Assembly (NCBI GenBank): GCA_902363595.1
Contig: CABJAP010000031.1
Coordinates: 1-19,922 of the forward strand
Source of the DNA: Clostridia bacterium
GTDB taxonomy: Bacteria; Bacillota; Clostridia; Peptostreptococcales; Anaerovoracaceae
Direction: 5' to 3'
Length of the DNA stretch: 19,922 bases
The translations under genes were made by a program, and so were the position numbers. The notes below the pieces were generated by a model. The model was given only the letters and a program-made list of their open reading frames with translations. It was not told the origin of the DNA and did no database searches. Positions 19,263 through 19,922 of the stretch are shown piece after piece (within the stretch, counting starts at the first letter, position 1; each line of letters opens with the position of its first letter).

Positions 19263-19703
19263 ATGGCATTAACAGAAAAACAAAAACGGTTTTGTGACGA
19301 ATACCTGATCGATTTGAATGCCACACAGGCAGCCATCCGGGCAGGGTATTCTGATAAAACAGCATACAGGACTGGTGCTGATAACCTCAGAAAACCTCAG
19401 ATTAAAGCTTATATCGATCGTCGCATGGCAGAAAAAGAGGCGGATTTGATCGCCGATCAGGATGAAGTGCTGAAATATTTGACCTCTGTGCTCCGCGGCG
19501 AAAGCTTGTCCGAAATCGTCGTCGTGGAAGGTGAGGGAGAAGGCTGCTCTTCTGCTAGGCGCTTAGACAAAGCGCCCGATGAAAAGGAACGATTAAAGGC
19601 CGCAGAGCTTTTGGGCAAGCGGTACAGCCTCTTTAAGGACAATGTAAATATGACCGGGGCAGTACCGATTGTGTTAATGGATGATGTGCCAAATGAAGAA
19701 TAA
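19263..19703 (+). CDS. terS: Terminase small subunit
   Basis: A 146-aa small terminase, the DNA-recognition part of the packaging motor. The N-terminus MALTEKQKRFCDEYLIDLNA TQAAIRAGYSD is the classic helix-turn-helix opening of the Terminase_2 family (NATQAAIRAGYSDKTA), followed by IKAYIDRRMAEKEADLIADQ and a C-terminal oligomerisation region. GAGGTG precedes the ATG at 19263; a GTG at 19254 is an alternative start. Its last 11 nt overlap the large subunit. It begins the late structural cluster continuing beyond the window. Confidence 0.93.
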   Translation: MALTEKQKRFCDEYLIDLNATQAAIRAGYSDKTAYRTGADNLRKPQIKAYIDRRMAEKEADLIADQDEVLKYLTSVLRGESLSEIVVVEGEGEGCSSARRLDKAPDEKERLKAAELLGKRYSLFKDNVNMTGAVPIVLMDDVPNEE

Positions 19704-19922
19704 GATCAGTCTGTACGATACGATCGGCAAAGGATATGCCGATTTTTGGAAAACAAGGAAACGATACCGAATCTGTAAAGGCAGCCGTGGCAGCAAGAAG
19801 TCCAAGACTACGGCATTATGGATGATCAAGTCGATCATGCAATATCCGCTCGCGAACGCGCTATGTGTGAGACGGTATCAGACAACATTAAGAGACAGTG
19901 TGTTCAGTGATTTGAAATGGGC
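19693..19922 (+). CDS. terL: Terminase large subunit, PBSX type (partial)
   Basis: The first 76 codons are present and run off the right edge. They begin MKNKISLYDTIGKGYADFWK and include the Walker A region CKGSRGSKKSKTTAL at about residues 28-42, the form seen in PBSX-family large terminases, then VRRYQTTLRDSVFSDLKW. The full protein is the ATP-driven packaging motor and headful nuclease, whose nuclease domain would be outside the window. The ATG overlaps the small subunit by 11 nt. Confidence 0.92.
   Translation, partial: MKNKISLYDTIGKGYADFWKTRKRYRICKGSRGSKKSKTTALWMIKSIMQYPLANALCVRRYQTTLRDSVFSDLKW

Overview
The window is about 19.9 kb of a temperate phage or prophage, seen from the integrase to the start of the packaging genes. 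The host is most likely a clostridial Firmicute (Eubacteriales). Supporting signs are strong AGGAGG-type ribosome binding sites, ATGA-type gene overlaps, a large serine recombinase integrase, an S24 repressor, YopX and small zinc-ribbon proteins, a PBSX-type terminase, and moderate GC with AT-rich accessory patches. No tRNA, rRNA, insertion sequence or CRISPR array was seen.

Layout. (1) 1-3944, minus strand: lysogeny arm with a serine recombinase (runs off the left edge), a DUF4258/YgiT-type zinc-finger pair resembling a toxin-antitoxin module, a SAP-domain protein and a LexA/CI-like repressor. (2) 3972-4318: control switch. Four 16-bp operators of one family (GTATAGT-NN-ACTATAC) cover the -10 boxes of a leftward promoter, a rightward promoter and a third promoter 240 bp further right. 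(3) 4094-6427: early region in which small plus-strand genes alternate with three minus-strand genes that each have their own promoter. A 32-bp leader containing the ribosome binding site recurs three times here. (4) 6445-8009: small accessory genes, including a DUF1874 protein that keeps the key residues of the viral ring nuclease AcrIII-1, and an AbrB-like regulator. (5) 7990-13415: recombination and replication block: SMC-like ATPase, PD-(D/E)XK nuclease, SSB, ERCC4 nuclease, CHC2 zinc-finger primase and DUF927 helicase. A probable origin with GGTGCGA repeats follows. (6) 13732-16974: small, mostly zinc-binding phage proteins, a frameshifted gene, YopX, and a sigma-like late regulator. (7) 17302-18602: an AT-rich cargo module of toxin, antitoxin and SecB-like chaperone, bounded by terminators. 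(8) 18782-19922: a minus-strand XRE regulator, then terminase small subunit and the start of the large subunit.

How it works together (inference). In the lysogen the repressor holds the three operator-covered promoters shut, while the minus-strand genes inside the early region, the TA-like pair and the chaperone-linked TA module can still be expressed. On induction the repressor is inactivated, the plus-strand early operon runs through recombination and replication, and the sigma-like protein hands over to packaging genes. The two likely anti-defence or host-control elements are the ring nuclease homologue at 6445 and the toxin-antitoxin-chaperone module at 17360-18602.
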